From a virus, in IMG/VR virus record IMGVR_UViG_3300044643_002265, positions 1 to 57,190 of that record: a stretch of DNA of 57,190 nt; one strand, 5' to 3'. Within the stretch, counting starts at the first letter, position 1, and every line of letters begins with the position of its first letter. This document shows, piece after piece, positions 13,067-21,216 of this stretch. A program made the translations under genes and the position numbers. A model generated the notes under the pieces. That model was not told where the DNA came from, made no database searches, and was given only the letters and a program-made list of their open reading frames with translations.

Positions 13067-13255
13067 ATGGCTAATGTACAAACAAAAGATATTATTGATT
13101 GGGTTAAAAACGCAGTGGAAAAGAAAATGATTAAGGAGTTAAATATTCCTAATGCTAAGGTATATCTTAGTTGTGACCGTCCACATCCTGATGTAATTCT
13201 TGAAACAAAGAATGAGTATGGTGATTTGCAAATTGTAAGATTTCTCATTATATGA
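13067..13255 (+). CDS. hypothetical protein, 62 aa
   Basis: Unrecognised. A helical N-half (DIIDWVKNAVEKKMIKEL) and a strand-rich C-half (VYLSCDRPHPDVILET). It starts four bases after the previous stop and ends in an ATGA overlap with the following tiny membrane ORF. The tight packing and matching codon use support it. Confidence 0.62.
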   Translation: MANVQTKDIIDWVKNAVEKKMIKELNIPNAKVYLSCDRPHPDVILETKNEYGDLQIVRFLII

Positions 13256-13347
13256 ATGTGGATACAGTATATTACGCATTGTGTATTGTCGGTGTAATAC
13301 TGATTATCAGTGGATTTTTTATTCTTACTAACGAAAATGACGACTAA
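13252..13347 (+). CDS. single-span membrane peptide, 31 aa
   Basis: A 31-residue ORF, almost all one hydrophobic helix (YYALCIVGVILIISGFFIL) with an acidic tail ENDD. It starts in an ATGA overlap with the previous gene and overlaps the next by 11 bases, which supports translation as part of the train. Function unknown. Confidence 0.5.
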   Translation: MNVDTVYYALCIVGVILIISGFFILTNENDD

Positions 13348-13534
13348 TAAATTTTTCTTAACACTAGCAAGAACTATTGATCACCGTGTAGGTGTTACAG
13401 ATGAATGCAAGCCTGATGTGCCTGTATTGCCTGTAAATTATGCTCTTGCTAGTTTTCTCTTGAGGTTCACCATTGTTATGGTAAACTTTATTACATGCGC
13501 TTTCATTATCGCAAACATTATACACCACTGGTAA
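13337..13534 (+). CDS. small membrane protein, 65 aa
   Basis: N-half soluble (KFFLTLARTIDHRVGV), C-half a hydrophobic span at about residues 43-62 (ALASFLLRFTIVMVNFITC is its core). I chose ATG 13337 because it overlaps the previous stop; the longer in-frame version from 13310 would overlap the upstream peptide gene by 38 bases. Function unknown. Confidence 0.55.
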   Translation: MTTNKFFLTLARTIDHRVGVTDECKPDVPVLPVNYALASFLLRFTIVMVNFITCAFIIANIIHHW

Positions 13535-13538
13535 AATT

Positions 13539-14153
13539 ATGAGCAAACAAAATAAAAAAAATAAAAAAGAAAATAATATTGGTACAGCTATGCACACTGT
13601 GAGTTATTTGGGACAACCATATATCAAGAGTGACTATAAGAAGCAGTTGACTCTTCAAGAGATCGTAGAGAATCAAGAAAAACATATAATGTTGATTCCA
13701 CGATCTGAAGAGGACCAAGCATATATTGAAGAACTTGAATCATATGTGGTCAAAAATATTCCTGATGAAGTGGTACTAAAGGAATTTGAAGAGTACTACG
13801 TTCGACATAATACCGGCCTGTCAGGTTGGATTAGAGTAGGCGAATCAGATTCAGTAACTGAATATTATAGTGGAGATAAACTAAAAAATACACCACTTAC
13901 TTCTGATGAAAAGTTGAATTTGTTGTGTCATTGTCATAACTGTGACAGTTTCTTTCCATTAAGAAATCTTAAGTGGGTCGATCATCCAATTATACGAGAG
14001 TCAGATCAAAAACCAATAGAATACTATGATAGTATGACACCAATGTGTGCTAAATATCCAATATGTCCGTCTTCTTGGTCATGTTTTGATATACACGTTT
14101 TGAACGAACAATATTCTTTAGAAGATCATAAGAAAGGTAAATATGACAGGTAA
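13539..14153 (+). CDS. hypothetical protein with Cys cluster, 204 aa
   Basis: Unrecognised. A Lys/Asn-rich N-terminus, an acidic helical middle, and two cysteine groups: LLCHCHNCDSFF (C-x-C-x2-C) and MCAKYPICPSSWSCF, which together could hold a zinc ion. No membrane segment. Starts four bases after the previous stop; its last 11 bases overlap the next gene. Confidence 0.68.
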   Translation: MSKQNKKNKKENNIGTAMHTVSYLGQPYIKSDYKKQLTLQEIVENQEKHIMLIPRSEEDQAYIEELESYVVKNIPDEVVLKEFEEYYVRHNTGLSGWIRVGESDSVTEYYSGDKLKNTPLTSDEKLNLLCHCHNCDSFFPLRNLKWVDHPIIRESDQKPIEYYDSMTPMCAKYPICPSSWSCFDIHVLNEQYSLEDHKKGKYDR

Positions 14154-14337
14154 ACCAAAATATTATTTAAAAGTTAATCTACCCACAACTTTTGATGATC
14201 TTGATGCGGAAGTTATCAAGAAAGATTTAATCACTTACATCAATAGTAGAAACCAATATGGAGCATTATATGGCCCCAAGTCATCTAAAAAAGGTATTGT
14301 AGTAGAAAAAATAATTTATTCAACAAATGAAGACTAA
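14143..14337 (+). CDS. hypothetical protein, 64 aa
   Basis: Unrecognised basic protein (KPKYYLKVNLPTTFDDLDAE...). The overlap of 11 bases on each side with neighbouring genes indicates a co-translated cluster. No motif. Confidence 0.6.
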   Translation: MTGKPKYYLKVNLPTTFDDLDAEVIKKDLITYINSRNQYGALYGPKSSKKGIVVEKIIYSTNED

Positions 14338-14566
14338 CAAAGAAGTAGTTAATAGACTACGAGAATTTACACAAAACAATTGTAACACTACACTTGATCC
14401 CAAGTTGTGTGAAGATATTCGTTATCTATGTGATGAAGTGGACCGATTTGGTGTACAAATGTTATTGATGAATGAATATGGTGATGAAGACTATATTACA
14501 ATTCAAAAATATAAAAGCAAATTGGAAAGATGTCAATCAAAATTAAATCAATATGAACCGTTTTAA
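14327..14566 (+). CDS. hypothetical protein, 79 aa
   Basis: Unrecognised; predicted helical (VVNRLREFTQ..., then YKSKLERCQSKLNQYEPF, a likely amphipathic helix). Overlaps genes on both sides by 11-14 bases. Confidence 0.6.
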   Translation: MKTNKEVVNRLREFTQNNCNTTLDPKLCEDIRYLCDEVDRFGVQMLLMNEYGDEDYITIQKYKSKLERCQSKLNQYEPF

Positions 14567-14777
14567 TAAAATTGTGTTGGGTAGCCTAGCAACAATTCTG
14601 CTGACTGCTATGACCGTAAATCCGCCAAAAATCAAGGTTTATCTAATTATGTCATATAGAGGCAATGATTTGGCAATTGAAAAAGTGTATCTCAAAAAAG
14701 AGAATGCACAGAAATATTGTGATATGTACAAAGACAGTCATAATTATTCAGTAGAAGAAAAAGAATTAACAGAATGA
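14553..14777 (+). CDS. small exported or membrane-anchored protein, 74 aa
   Basis: Basic N-terminus (NRFNK) followed by a hydrophobic segment IVLGSLATILLTAMTV (residues 7-22), which can be a signal peptide or anchor, then about 50 polar residues. No lipobox. It shares an ATGA stop/start overlap with the lipoprotein gene that follows, so both products probably go to the envelope together. Confidence 0.6.
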   Translation: MNRFNKIVLGSLATILLTAMTVNPPKIKVYLIMSYRGNDLAIEKVYLKKENAQKYCDMYKDSHNYSVEEKELTE

Positions 14778-15019
14778 AAAGTTTATTGATTGCGACATTG
14801 TTGTTTACTGGATGTACTAGTGGAATGTATCTAAGATATAGTTATAATAGAGCATTGGAAACACTACCCAAGTGTAGTACAGTGCGTGCCATTAATAATA
14901 GGTATATTACTTATAGTATGATTGAACAGTCAACTAATAATGTGTATATCATTTACACTAATTATTATAGAGCATATTACACTATCGACGGTGATATTAT
15001 TAAAACTACTAAAAATTGA
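14774..15019 (+). CDS. predicted phage lipoprotein, 81 aa
   Basis: Short signal peptide KSLLIATLLFTGC with a lipobox-like FTGC, so Cys13 should become the lipidated N-terminus (Phe at -3 is less usual than Leu). The mature part of about 68 residues is Tyr-rich (NVYIIYTNYYRAYYTI). Small phage lipoproteins can block adsorption or DNA entry of related phages (T5 Llp is an example), but nothing here ties this gene to that job. ATGA overlap with the upstream envelope gene; TGATG overlap with the downstream gene. Confidence 0.65.
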   Translation: MKSLLIATLLFTGCTSGMYLRYSYNRALETLPKCSTVRAINNRYITYSMIEQSTNNVYIIYTNYYRAYYTIDGDIIKTTKN

Positions 15020-15228
15020 TGAAAGAACAAATTGATTCTATTATCAAAAAACATTGTTTAAAAATGCAAGAAGTAGACAAAACAAAAAGTATTCCTATGA
15101 CAGTAAAAGAATTGGATATTATTGTATATAGTATGTATAGAGAACTGTATGGATTGCGTGATATACGTTCAAGCAATTACAATCTTAATAGTTTTACCGC
15201 AGAAAATAAAAAAGGTCATTGTTCTTAA
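15019..15228 (+). CDS. hypothetical protein, 69 aa
   Basis: Unrecognised, helical, charged (KEQIDSIIKKHCLKMQEVD...). ATG 15019 overlaps the lipoprotein stop in a TGATG arrangement; a TTG one codon earlier is not needed. Confidence 0.6.
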   Translation: MKEQIDSIIKKHCLKMQEVDKTKSIPMTVKELDIIVYSMYRELYGLRDIRSSNYNLNSFTAENKKGHCS

Positions 15229-15230
15229 TT

Positions 15231-15512
15231 ATGAAAAAGAAACAAACTCCAATATGTCAAACAGTAGAACTAGACAATTGTTTTAGTTGTAAAGTTGTTG
15301 CGGGTAAAATACACAAAAAAAAGTGTGACATTGAAAGATGCAGTGTGTGTGGTGGTCAAAAATTAAGTTGTGAATGTACTAACCACGATAAACAATTCGC
15401 CTTCTGGAAAGGGTTCTGGCCGGGAGAATTAGAATGTAAAGCGTTGAATATGGATTTGAATACTTTTTATATGACAGGAATGCACAAAATATTCTTTGTC
15501 AAACCCCAATAA
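15231..15512 (+). CDS. zinc-finger-like protein, 93 aa
   Basis: Contains CFSC, then HKKKCDIERCSVCGGQKLSCEC, a dense Cys/His array that probably binds one or two zinc ions, followed by FWKGFWPGELEC. The C-x2-C ... H-x3-C-D-x-E-R-C-x2-C-G-G-Q ... C-x-C pattern with the W-P-G-x-x-E-C tail recurs in unnamed bacterial and phage proteins. Start ATG 15231 is two bases after the previous stop; an in-frame TTG at 15219 is rejected. Function unknown. Confidence 0.7.
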   Translation: MKKKQTPICQTVELDNCFSCKVVAGKIHKKKCDIERCSVCGGQKLSCECTNHDKQFAFWKGFWPGELECKALNMDLNTFYMTGMHKIFFVKPQ

Positions 15513-15518
15513 TATCTT

Positions 15519-15782
15519 ATGGCTACAAAAATTACAGAACACAACGAACTAATTGCTACTAGAGTTCCACCTGGCGATAGATGGATTCTTATCAATGATA
15601 ACCGTAAAATCATTCATCCAAGTATCACAGAAGCGCTTGAATCTTATTTCAAAGAAACCAAGAGCAAGTGTGAATATAGATTAGCCCCACTAGATAGCAA
15701 ATTGTATGCTATTAAGACAATTGAAGAAGAAGTGATACCACAACCACCCAAAGGCTTCAATATCTATGGTGATCCCGTTTAA
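15519..15782 (+). CDS. hypothetical protein, 87 aa
   Basis: Unrecognised. Strand-rich, with GDRWILINDNRKIIHPS as the most distinctive part. Last plus-strand gene; its stop lies in the 12-base palindrome CCGTTTAAACGG that also contains the stop of the convergent minus-strand gene. No terminator hairpin is visible at this junction other than that palindrome. Confidence 0.65.
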   Translation: MATKITEHNELIATRVPPGDRWILINDNRKIIHPSITEALESYFKETKSKCEYRLAPLDSKLYAIKTIEEEVIPQPPKGFNIYGDPV

Positions 15783-15973
15783 ACGGTTTCGGTAGTAGCG
15801 GTGGGGGGGGTATCAAAATTCCCACTCACTTGATTTGACTGTGGTTGCAATCTATTGGAAATTTCTTTGTTCAATACACGCAGATTATTTTGGCACAATT
15901 CAATTTTAGCCAATTCGTCGTATGCTAAACTTTTCAATTCAACCACAGTTAATTCAGATATCTTTTTTTCCAT
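15779..15973 (-). CDS. small helical protein, 64 aa, paralogue A
   Basis: Helical N-terminal 45 residues (ELTVVELKSLAYDELAKIEL then NNLRVLNKEISNR) and a Pro/Thr-rich tail. The next gene upstream encodes a clear paralogue with the same core. Its tail is encoded by a run of eight C on the sense strand (near 15803-15810), a slippage-prone tract. It is the last gene of the 41-kb virion block, and a chaperone-like or accessory role for adhesin assembly is possible; no family is recognised with confidence. Confidence 0.65.
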   Translation of the reverse strand: MEKKISELTVVELKSLAYDELAKIELCQNNLRVLNKEISNRLQPQSNQVSGNFDTPPTATTETV

Positions 15974-15982
15974 AAAACTATT

Positions 15983-16162
15983 TTAATTTTGAGTTACAGG
16001 CGAAGCACCTTCTACGCCTTTTTGTTGACGGTTATATAATTCTTGATTTAAAACTCTTAAGTTGTTTTGTGCCAAATTCAAATTGACAATTTCATCATAA
16101 GATATTGCTTTTAATTCAATAAGCGTCAAATCAGCTAAATTTATTTGTTTGTTTTCTTCCAT
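15983..16162 (-). CDS. small helical protein, 59 aa, paralogue B
   Basis: Reads MEENKQINLADLTLIELKA and continues with SYDEIVNLNLAQNNLRVLNQ, ending 59 codons after ATG 16162. It aligns with the 64-aa neighbour over LT-x2-ELK-x3-YDE-x10-NNLRVLN, so the two are tandem duplicates. Nine bases separate its stop from the next ATG. The similarity of the two products is the main evidence that both are real genes. Confidence 0.65.
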   Translation of the reverse strand: MEENKQINLADLTLIELKAISYDEIVNLNLAQNNLRVLNQELYNRQQKGVEGASPVTQN

Positions 16163-16252
16163 AACTTTACAATATATAGACGAAACTTATGGAAATAAAT
16201 AAATATATTCCATTGACCACATTAATAATCGATGGAAAAATAACCCATTTAA

Positions 16253-16582
16253 TCACTGTGTGTATCGACTATCAGTTTGTTTCCAATTGGGCACTTTGTT
16301 TTCCCAATAATCAATTCGTGTTTGCACTGTATTCCAATCTTCAGGCGCTCTCAGATATTCTATAGATCCTTCAAATTTGGTTACTACGCCATTTTCATCT
16401 GTATTTTCATAAGATGGTGTGGGTATTACAACAGTAGGAAATGCGCTGATATAAGGAAATGTTAAACGGACACTATATCCATCGTCTTCCAACACAGTAA
16501 CGTCGTTTCTGTTACCATATGCTGCAACAAATTCTCTACTTGCTTTGTCGTGAATATTATGTATTATAATTGTATCTCTCAT
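16253..16582 (-). CDS. hypothetical protein, 109 aa
   Basis: Unrecognised. An alpha/beta N-half (DTIIIHNIHDKASREFVAAY...VTVLED) and a C-half with APEDWNTVQTRIDYWENKVP. Size and place at the end of an adhesin gene train fit a small assembly or accessory protein. A TATTTAT motif lies nine bases before ATG, so it may have its own late promoter. About 90 bases of AT-rich sequence without a gene follow its stop. Confidence 0.68.
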   Translation of the reverse strand: MRDTIIIHNIHDKASREFVAAYGNRNDVTVLEDDGYSVRLTFPYISAFPTVVIPTPSYENTDENGVVTKFEGSIEYLRAPEDWNTVQTRIDYWENKVPNWKQTDSRYTQ

Positions 16583-16591
16583 AATGTATTA

Positions 16592-16598
16592 ATAAATA
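16592..16598 (-). promoter_or_regulatory. TATTTAT motif
   Basis: Sense-strand TATTTAT nine bases before the ATG at 16582 (context AATATTTATTAATA). Confidence 0.45.
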
Positions 16599-16628
16599 TT
16601 GTTATATATCAAAATTCTTTTTTTATTT

Positions 16629-17816
16629 TTAAACGTGTACTCTTCTTACAGTTATAGCACCAGCTCCACCAGCACCACCGTTATTTCCTCCTCCTGATCC
16701 ACCACTACCGCCATTTGCAACAACGGTACCCGCATTAATATATGTGCCGCCGTAAATAATCATTATTCGACCACCACCACTTCCACCACCACCGCCACTC
16801 CCGAGTGGCGATGTGCCGGGACCAACTCCTCCAATTACACCATTACTTGAAAGTGTACCATTAATTGTAACACTACCTCTTACAATTAATATAAGTAATC
16901 CACCTACACCAGTGCCACCAACCGTTCCAGCTCCTCCACCTGCGGGTGTTCCAGCTCCACCACCAGCTGTAGGAGCACCAGCTCCACCAGCTTCAAATGT
17001 AGCGGCATCACCACCGATTGAGCCACCACGTGCGCCTCCTCCACCCCCTCCTCCTGCAAATATAGTTCCCCTACTGCCGGCGGCCCCAATCCCAGAAGGG
17101 TTGCCGCCTCCACCGCCTCCTCCTCCTCCACAACAAAATATACCAACTGATCCCACGGTACCGGCCGTGAAGTTACCTCCGCCTGCTCCACCAGCCGCAC
17201 TTCCGCTCAATGGTATCCTTATCTTATAATTGCTAAACCAAGCACTGCCACTAGGCGCCCAATTCCAATGTGTAGGTATGCCTCGTCCACCAGAAGCACT
17301 TGATGATAAATTATTGAAATATAATGTGGCATCAACCAAATCATATCTGGAATCAGTGCTTGAAGCAATTCCAATAGGCGCAGCAATCTTGTTAGCAACA
17401 CCTCCACCTTTACCAGTCATACTTATGGTGCCATTCACTGTTAAATTGCCTGTACAATATATTACCATTCCTCTACAAGGTCGTAATGGACTAAACAATA
17501 TACCGCTGTTTATGGTTAAATCTTGATAATTTTTTACAATTGTATCGCCATATAAAGTATTATTCAATGAAGCGCTTACTTGCGCACTGCCACTTATTGT
17601 CACACTACCATCTTTGCCTGTGCCAAAATAGTTTCCATAACTACTTAAACCGCTTATTGTAAAATTATTGCTATAAAATAAATTATGCGCTGTTATTCTA
17701 GCTTTTTTATTTCTATTTGCGGCTGAACTTATTGTTTGATCCAGTACAGGAAAAACATCAGTGTTATTATTTACACTGCCTGTTAAAGTACTTAATGCTG
17801 ATATTAATGTTGACAT
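16629..17816 (-). CDS. glycine-rich tail adhesin, paralogue 1, 395 aa
   Basis: Short fibre-attachment-like N-terminus (FPVLDQTISSAANRNKKARI), a beta-strand region with SLTINSGILFSPLRPCRGMVIYC-type sequence split over residues 90-130, and from about residue 195 to the end long glycine runs interrupted by AGG and GTG motifs, ending GAITVRRVHV. Glycine-rich distal domains are known from adhesins such as gp38 of phage S16, where poly-glycine II helices display variable receptor-binding loops. First of five tandem homologues; its closest relative is the next gene. The antisense frames here are by-products of the glycine codons. Confidence 0.88.
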   Translation of the reverse strand: MSTLISALSTLTGSVNNNTDVFPVLDQTISSAANRNKKARITAHNLFYSNNFTISGLSSYGNYFGTGKDGSVTISGSAQVSASLNNTLYGDTIVKNYQDLTINSGILFSPLRPCRGMVIYCTGNLTVNGTISMTGKGGGVANKIAAPIGIASSTDSRYDLVDATLYFNNLSSSASGGRGIPTHWNWAPSGSAWFSNYKIRIPLSGSAAGGAGGGNFTAGTVGSVGIFCCGGGGGGGGGNPSGIGAAGSRGTIFAGGGGGGGARGGSIGGDAATFEAGGAGAPTAGGGAGTPAGGGAGTVGGTGVGGLLILIVRGSVTINGTLSSNGVIGGVGPGTSPLGSGGGGGSGGGRIMIIYGGTYINAGTVVANGGSGGSGGGNNGGAGGAGAITVRRVHV

Positions 17817-17825
17817 AATCTGTTA

Positions 17826-17832
17826 ATAAATA
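17826..17832 (-). promoter_or_regulatory. TATTTAT motif
   Basis: Sense-strand ATATTTATTAACAGATT directly before the ATG at 17816, inside a true 34-base intergenic gap. Confidence 0.5.
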
Positions 17833-17850
17833 TATGATTCTTTTTTATTT

Positions 17851-19035
17851 TTAAACGTGTACTTTTTTTAGAGTTGTAGAACCAGCTCCACCAGCTCCGC
17901 CAGATTGGTATCCAGAACCACCAGCACCACCATTTGCAACAATGGTACCCGCATTAGTATATGTACCGCCGTAAATAATCATTATTCGGCCACCACCGCT
18001 TCCACCACCACCACCACCTTGAGCGAATGGGCCGCCTTCGTTGCCTCCAACTGCACCATTACTTGAAAGTGTGCCGTTTATAGTTACATTACCACGCACT
18101 ATTAATATAAGTAATCCACCAACGCCTGTTTTACCAGCGTTTCCAGCTCCAGTTGCGGCAGGTGTTCCAGCTCCACCTCCGCCGTTACCAGAGGCAGGCG
18201 AACCATATCCACCCGCTTCATATACACCATTAGAACCACCAGGGGAAGACCCACCACCACCGCCGCCGCCTCCACCACCACCTGTAAATATAGTTCCCCT
18301 ACCGCCTGCACCGCCGCCACTGCTGCCGTAGAAGTAGTTGCCGGTGCCACCGGCACCACCGCCTCCACAACAAAATATTCCAGCTGGCCCCGTGCCACCT
18401 GGAGTTGGGGAACCATCTACACTTCCGCTCAATGGCACTCGTATCTTAAAATTATTAAACCAAGCACTGCCACTAGGCGCCCAATTCCAATGCGTAGGTA
18501 TGCCTCTGCCACCAGATGCACTTGATGACAAATTATTAAAATATAATGTCGCATCCACCAAATCATATCTTGAATCAGTACTTGAAGCAATTCCAATAGG
18601 CGCAGCAATTTTGGTAGCTACACCACCGCCTTTGCCTGTCATACTTATGGTGCCATCGACAGTTAAATTGCCAGTACAATATATCACCATTCCTCTACAA
18701 GATCGTAATGGACTAAACAATATACCGCTGTTTATGGTTAAATCTTGATAATTTTTTACAATTGTATCTCCAAATTCACTGGAAATATTATTCAATGAAG
18801 AGCTTACTTGCGCACTACTACTTATTGTTAAAGTACCATCTATACCTGTACCAAAATAGTTATTATAACTACTTAAACTGCCTACTGTAGTATTATTGCT
18901 ATAAAATAAATTATGCGCTGTTATTTTAGTTTTTTTATTTTCATTTGATATTGTATCAACAATAGGCACTACACAATTATTGTTGTTTTTACTGCCTGTC
19001 AATATTGACATCGATGATATTGATAAAGTTGCCAT
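17851..19035 (-). CDS. glycine-rich tail adhesin, paralogue 2, 394 aa
   Basis: Near-twin of the 395-aa neighbour: the central region (for example RCRGMVIYC-like and SSTDSRYDLVDATLYFNNLS) is almost identical, while the glycine-rich half differs in the residues between glycine runs. That pattern, constant scaffold with changed loops, is what one expects of receptor-binding variants. The N-terminus shares the NKKTKITAHNLFYSNNTT segment. Three bases separate it from the upstream paralogue. Confidence 0.88.
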   Translation of the reverse strand: MATLSISSMSILTGSKNNNNCVVPIVDTISNENKKTKITAHNLFYSNNTTVGSLSSYNNYFGTGIDGTLTISSSAQVSSSLNNISSEFGDTIVKNYQDLTINSGILFSPLRSCRGMVIYCTGNLTVDGTISMTGKGGGVATKIAAPIGIASSTDSRYDLVDATLYFNNLSSSASGGRGIPTHWNWAPSGSAWFNNFKIRVPLSGSVDGSPTPGGTGPAGIFCCGGGGAGGTGNYFYGSSGGGAGGRGTIFTGGGGGGGGGGGSSPGGSNGVYEAGGYGSPASGNGGGGAGTPAATGAGNAGKTGVGGLLILIVRGNVTINGTLSSNGAVGGNEGGPFAQGGGGGGSGGGRIMIIYGGTYTNAGTIVANGGAGGSGYQSGGAGGAGSTTLKKVHV

Positions 19036-19037
19036 AA

Positions 19038-20069
19038 TTATAAAACTTGCAATTCTTTTATAGTGATACTTCCCGCTCCACCATCGCCGCCTTTAGTTGG
19101 TGCAGTGCCGCCACCTACGCCACCGGAAACTGAAATAGTGCCTCCGTTATTAACATAACCTTGATTATATAATATTACTATTCTACCACCACCGCTACCA
19201 CCGCCTCCACCAGCCGATCCAGCTCCACCATTTACCCCACGTGCAGTGATTACACCAGTATTACCAAGTGTAAATGTTCCTTTAACAACAAGAATAATTA
19301 ATCCGCCAGTTCCAGATCCCCCGCCTATTCCACCTGGACCACCAGCTCCACCGTTATTACCAGCTCCACCACCAGTGTTAGCTGCACTACCCGCGCCACC
19401 GGCGCCACCATTAACAGAACCAGCTGTAGCACTTGGTCCACCTCCACCACCAGATCCACCACTCCAACTGGTACCCGCAGCTCCCGTACCACCAGCATAA
19501 CCACCTCCGCCTCCACCAGTATAACCTTCTCCAGTAGATCTACCTGCTGTACTAGCCGCACCACCTCCACTGCCTGAACCATACAATTTTACACTATTAA
19601 ATTGATATTGAGGTATAAAGTTACCATAATAATTTTTAGCTTGATATACGTAATGAGCTGCGGTGCCAACTGCGTTTGCGCCTTTGGCTGTCATAGTAAG
19701 TGTACCATTTATAGTACAATCACCACTTACATATATTAATAAACCCTTACATCGGTTGCTTACGGTCATTGTATGACCAGCGTTGATCGTAAGAGATGTA
19801 TAATTTCTCACCAATACTTCAGCATCATTAGATGTTGTAAATGATACACTCGCAGTTGTATTTAATGAACCATTAGCACCAGTCCCAAACCAAGTTATAG
19901 CTGATTGTGAAAATTGGCTACATACGTTTGTATATTTAACCTTTTTGTTAAGATCTACGTATCCATCTGCATTTTGATCTTGTGTAGCAGTCGCATCATA
20001 TACCAAATAATAATTACTTGATGATATAATTGAAGTTTCTGTTAAATCTGTTATACGTTTATTTGCCAT
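19038..20069 (-). CDS. glycine-rich tail adhesin, paralogue 3, 343 aa
   Basis: N-terminus ANKRITDLTETSIISSSNYYLVYD is a common phage-fibre opening (ITDLTE followed by a self-contained D/N-rich strand). The middle has the strand pattern LTINAGHTMTVSNRCKGLLIYVSGD, parallel to the other four copies, and residues 170-330 are glycine-rich. More diverged than copies 1 and 2. The sequence before ATG (ATATTTAATAATAT) is a variant of the late motif. Confidence 0.87.
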   Translation of the reverse strand: MANKRITDLTETSIISSSNYYLVYDATATQDQNADGYVDLNKKVKYTNVCSQFSQSAITWFGTGANGSLNTTASVSFTTSNDAEVLVRNYTSLTINAGHTMTVSNRCKGLLIYVSGDCTINGTLTMTAKGANAVGTAAHYVYQAKNYYGNFIPQYQFNSVKLYGSGSGGGAASTAGRSTGEGYTGGGGGGYAGGTGAAGTSWSGGSGGGGGPSATAGSVNGGAGGAGSAANTGGGAGNNGGAGGPGGIGGGSGTGGLIILVVKGTFTLGNTGVITARGVNGGAGSAGGGGGSGGGRIVILYNQGYVNNGGTISVSGGVGGGTAPTKGGDGGAGSITIKELQVL

Positions 20070-20082
20070 ATATTATTAAATA

Positions 20083-21204
20083 TTAGTTTCCCACTGGAAA
20101 TGTAGTGTTTAGTTTTGATATTATTGCAGTTCCAGCTCCTCCTGCACCTCCGTTACCCCATGGTCCTGTGCCACCACTTCCGCCACTTGATGTGATACTA
20201 CCATTATTTGTTAGATTTCCACCATAATATATATAAATAATTCCACCACCACTGCCTCCACCACCACCATTTTGTGGGTTGGGTGAGCCAGTATTACCGG
20301 TACTTCCATTTGTAGTAATTGAAGCATTTGGACCTATCTTCAAATTACCTCGTATAATCATTATTAATAGTCCACCTGTCCCGGTGGCATTTTGCGTTCC
20401 ACCACTTCCATTTGGATTTCCAGCCCCTCCTCCTGATCCACCGCCTGCTGCTCCACCAGCTCCACCAATCGGACTACCATTGGAACCACCGGCGGTTGGA
20501 CTACCTGATCCTCCACCTCCTCCTGCCCCACCACTAAAAGATGTTCCCGTGCCACCTGTACCACCACCGGCAACTGCTTGTGCTCCACCGCCGCCGCCGC
20601 CACTTCTTCCCAATGTTCCAGTATTTCCATTTGCAGTTGGACCCCCACCACTTGCTCCCACAGCAAATACTCTGCTCAAATAACTCGCAGATGGAAACAA
20701 CTGTGTGCTCCAATAATCACCCAAATATGGTGGATTAATTGTTGTAAAAGATGTATCCACCCCAGTCGCAGACGCGCCTCTAGAGGTCATAGTTATGCTG
20801 CCACTGATAGTTGCATCACCATCCACAAATATCAACATTCCTCTACATCTGTTGGTTGGACTAATCACTACACTTCGTGAAATAAAGAGACTGCTAAAGT
20901 TCTTGATTACAGGCACACCATCTTGTGTGCTTGCGAATGAAGCGGATATTCTGGTTCTGAGTGTTGCGATGGATCCACTAAAATTGCCTGCTCCGTCGCT
21001 ATTGTCACCAAAATAATATAATCCAGGTGTATGTTTGGTAAACGAAGAACTGTTTTGTTGATTAGCATAATTAAACTTTCTAAGATCTGTTATGCTTATT
21101 TTTTTATTTTTAGAATTTGCCGCTTCATTGTTATCAATTATAGGAACAAACGAAGAAGCTGTTATGTTTGTGCTTTCTGTTAAATCTGTTATTCTAGTTG
21201 GCAT
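20083..21204 (-). CDS. glycine-rich tail adhesin, paralogue 4, 373 aa
   Basis: Opens PTRITDLTESTNITASSFVP, then KHTPGLYYFGDNSDG and SLFISRSVVISPTNRCRGML, then a glycine-rich half with GGSGGG-type runs ending ISKLNTTFPVGN. It pairs with the next gene in the same way that paralogues 1 and 2 pair: most of residues 50-190 are identical, the glycine half is rewritten. Predicted trimeric or chaperone-like tip protein of a fibre; receptor unknown. Confidence 0.87.
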   Translation of the reverse strand: MPTRITDLTESTNITASSFVPIIDNNEAANSKNKKISITDLRKFNYANQQNSSSFTKHTPGLYYFGDNSDGAGNFSGSIATLRTRISASFASTQDGVPVIKNFSSLFISRSVVISPTNRCRGMLIFVDGDATISGSITMTSRGASATGVDTSFTTINPPYLGDYWSTQLFPSASYLSRVFAVGASGGGPTANGNTGTLGRSGGGGGGAQAVAGGGTGGTGTSFSGGAGGGGGSGSPTAGGSNGSPIGGAGGAAGGGSGGGAGNPNGSGGTQNATGTGGLLIMIIRGNLKIGPNASITTNGSTGNTGSPNPQNGGGGGSGGGIIYIYYGGNLTNNGSITSSGGSGGTGPWGNGGAGGAGTAIISKLNTTFPVGN

Positions 21205-21216
21205 ATAAATTATATA

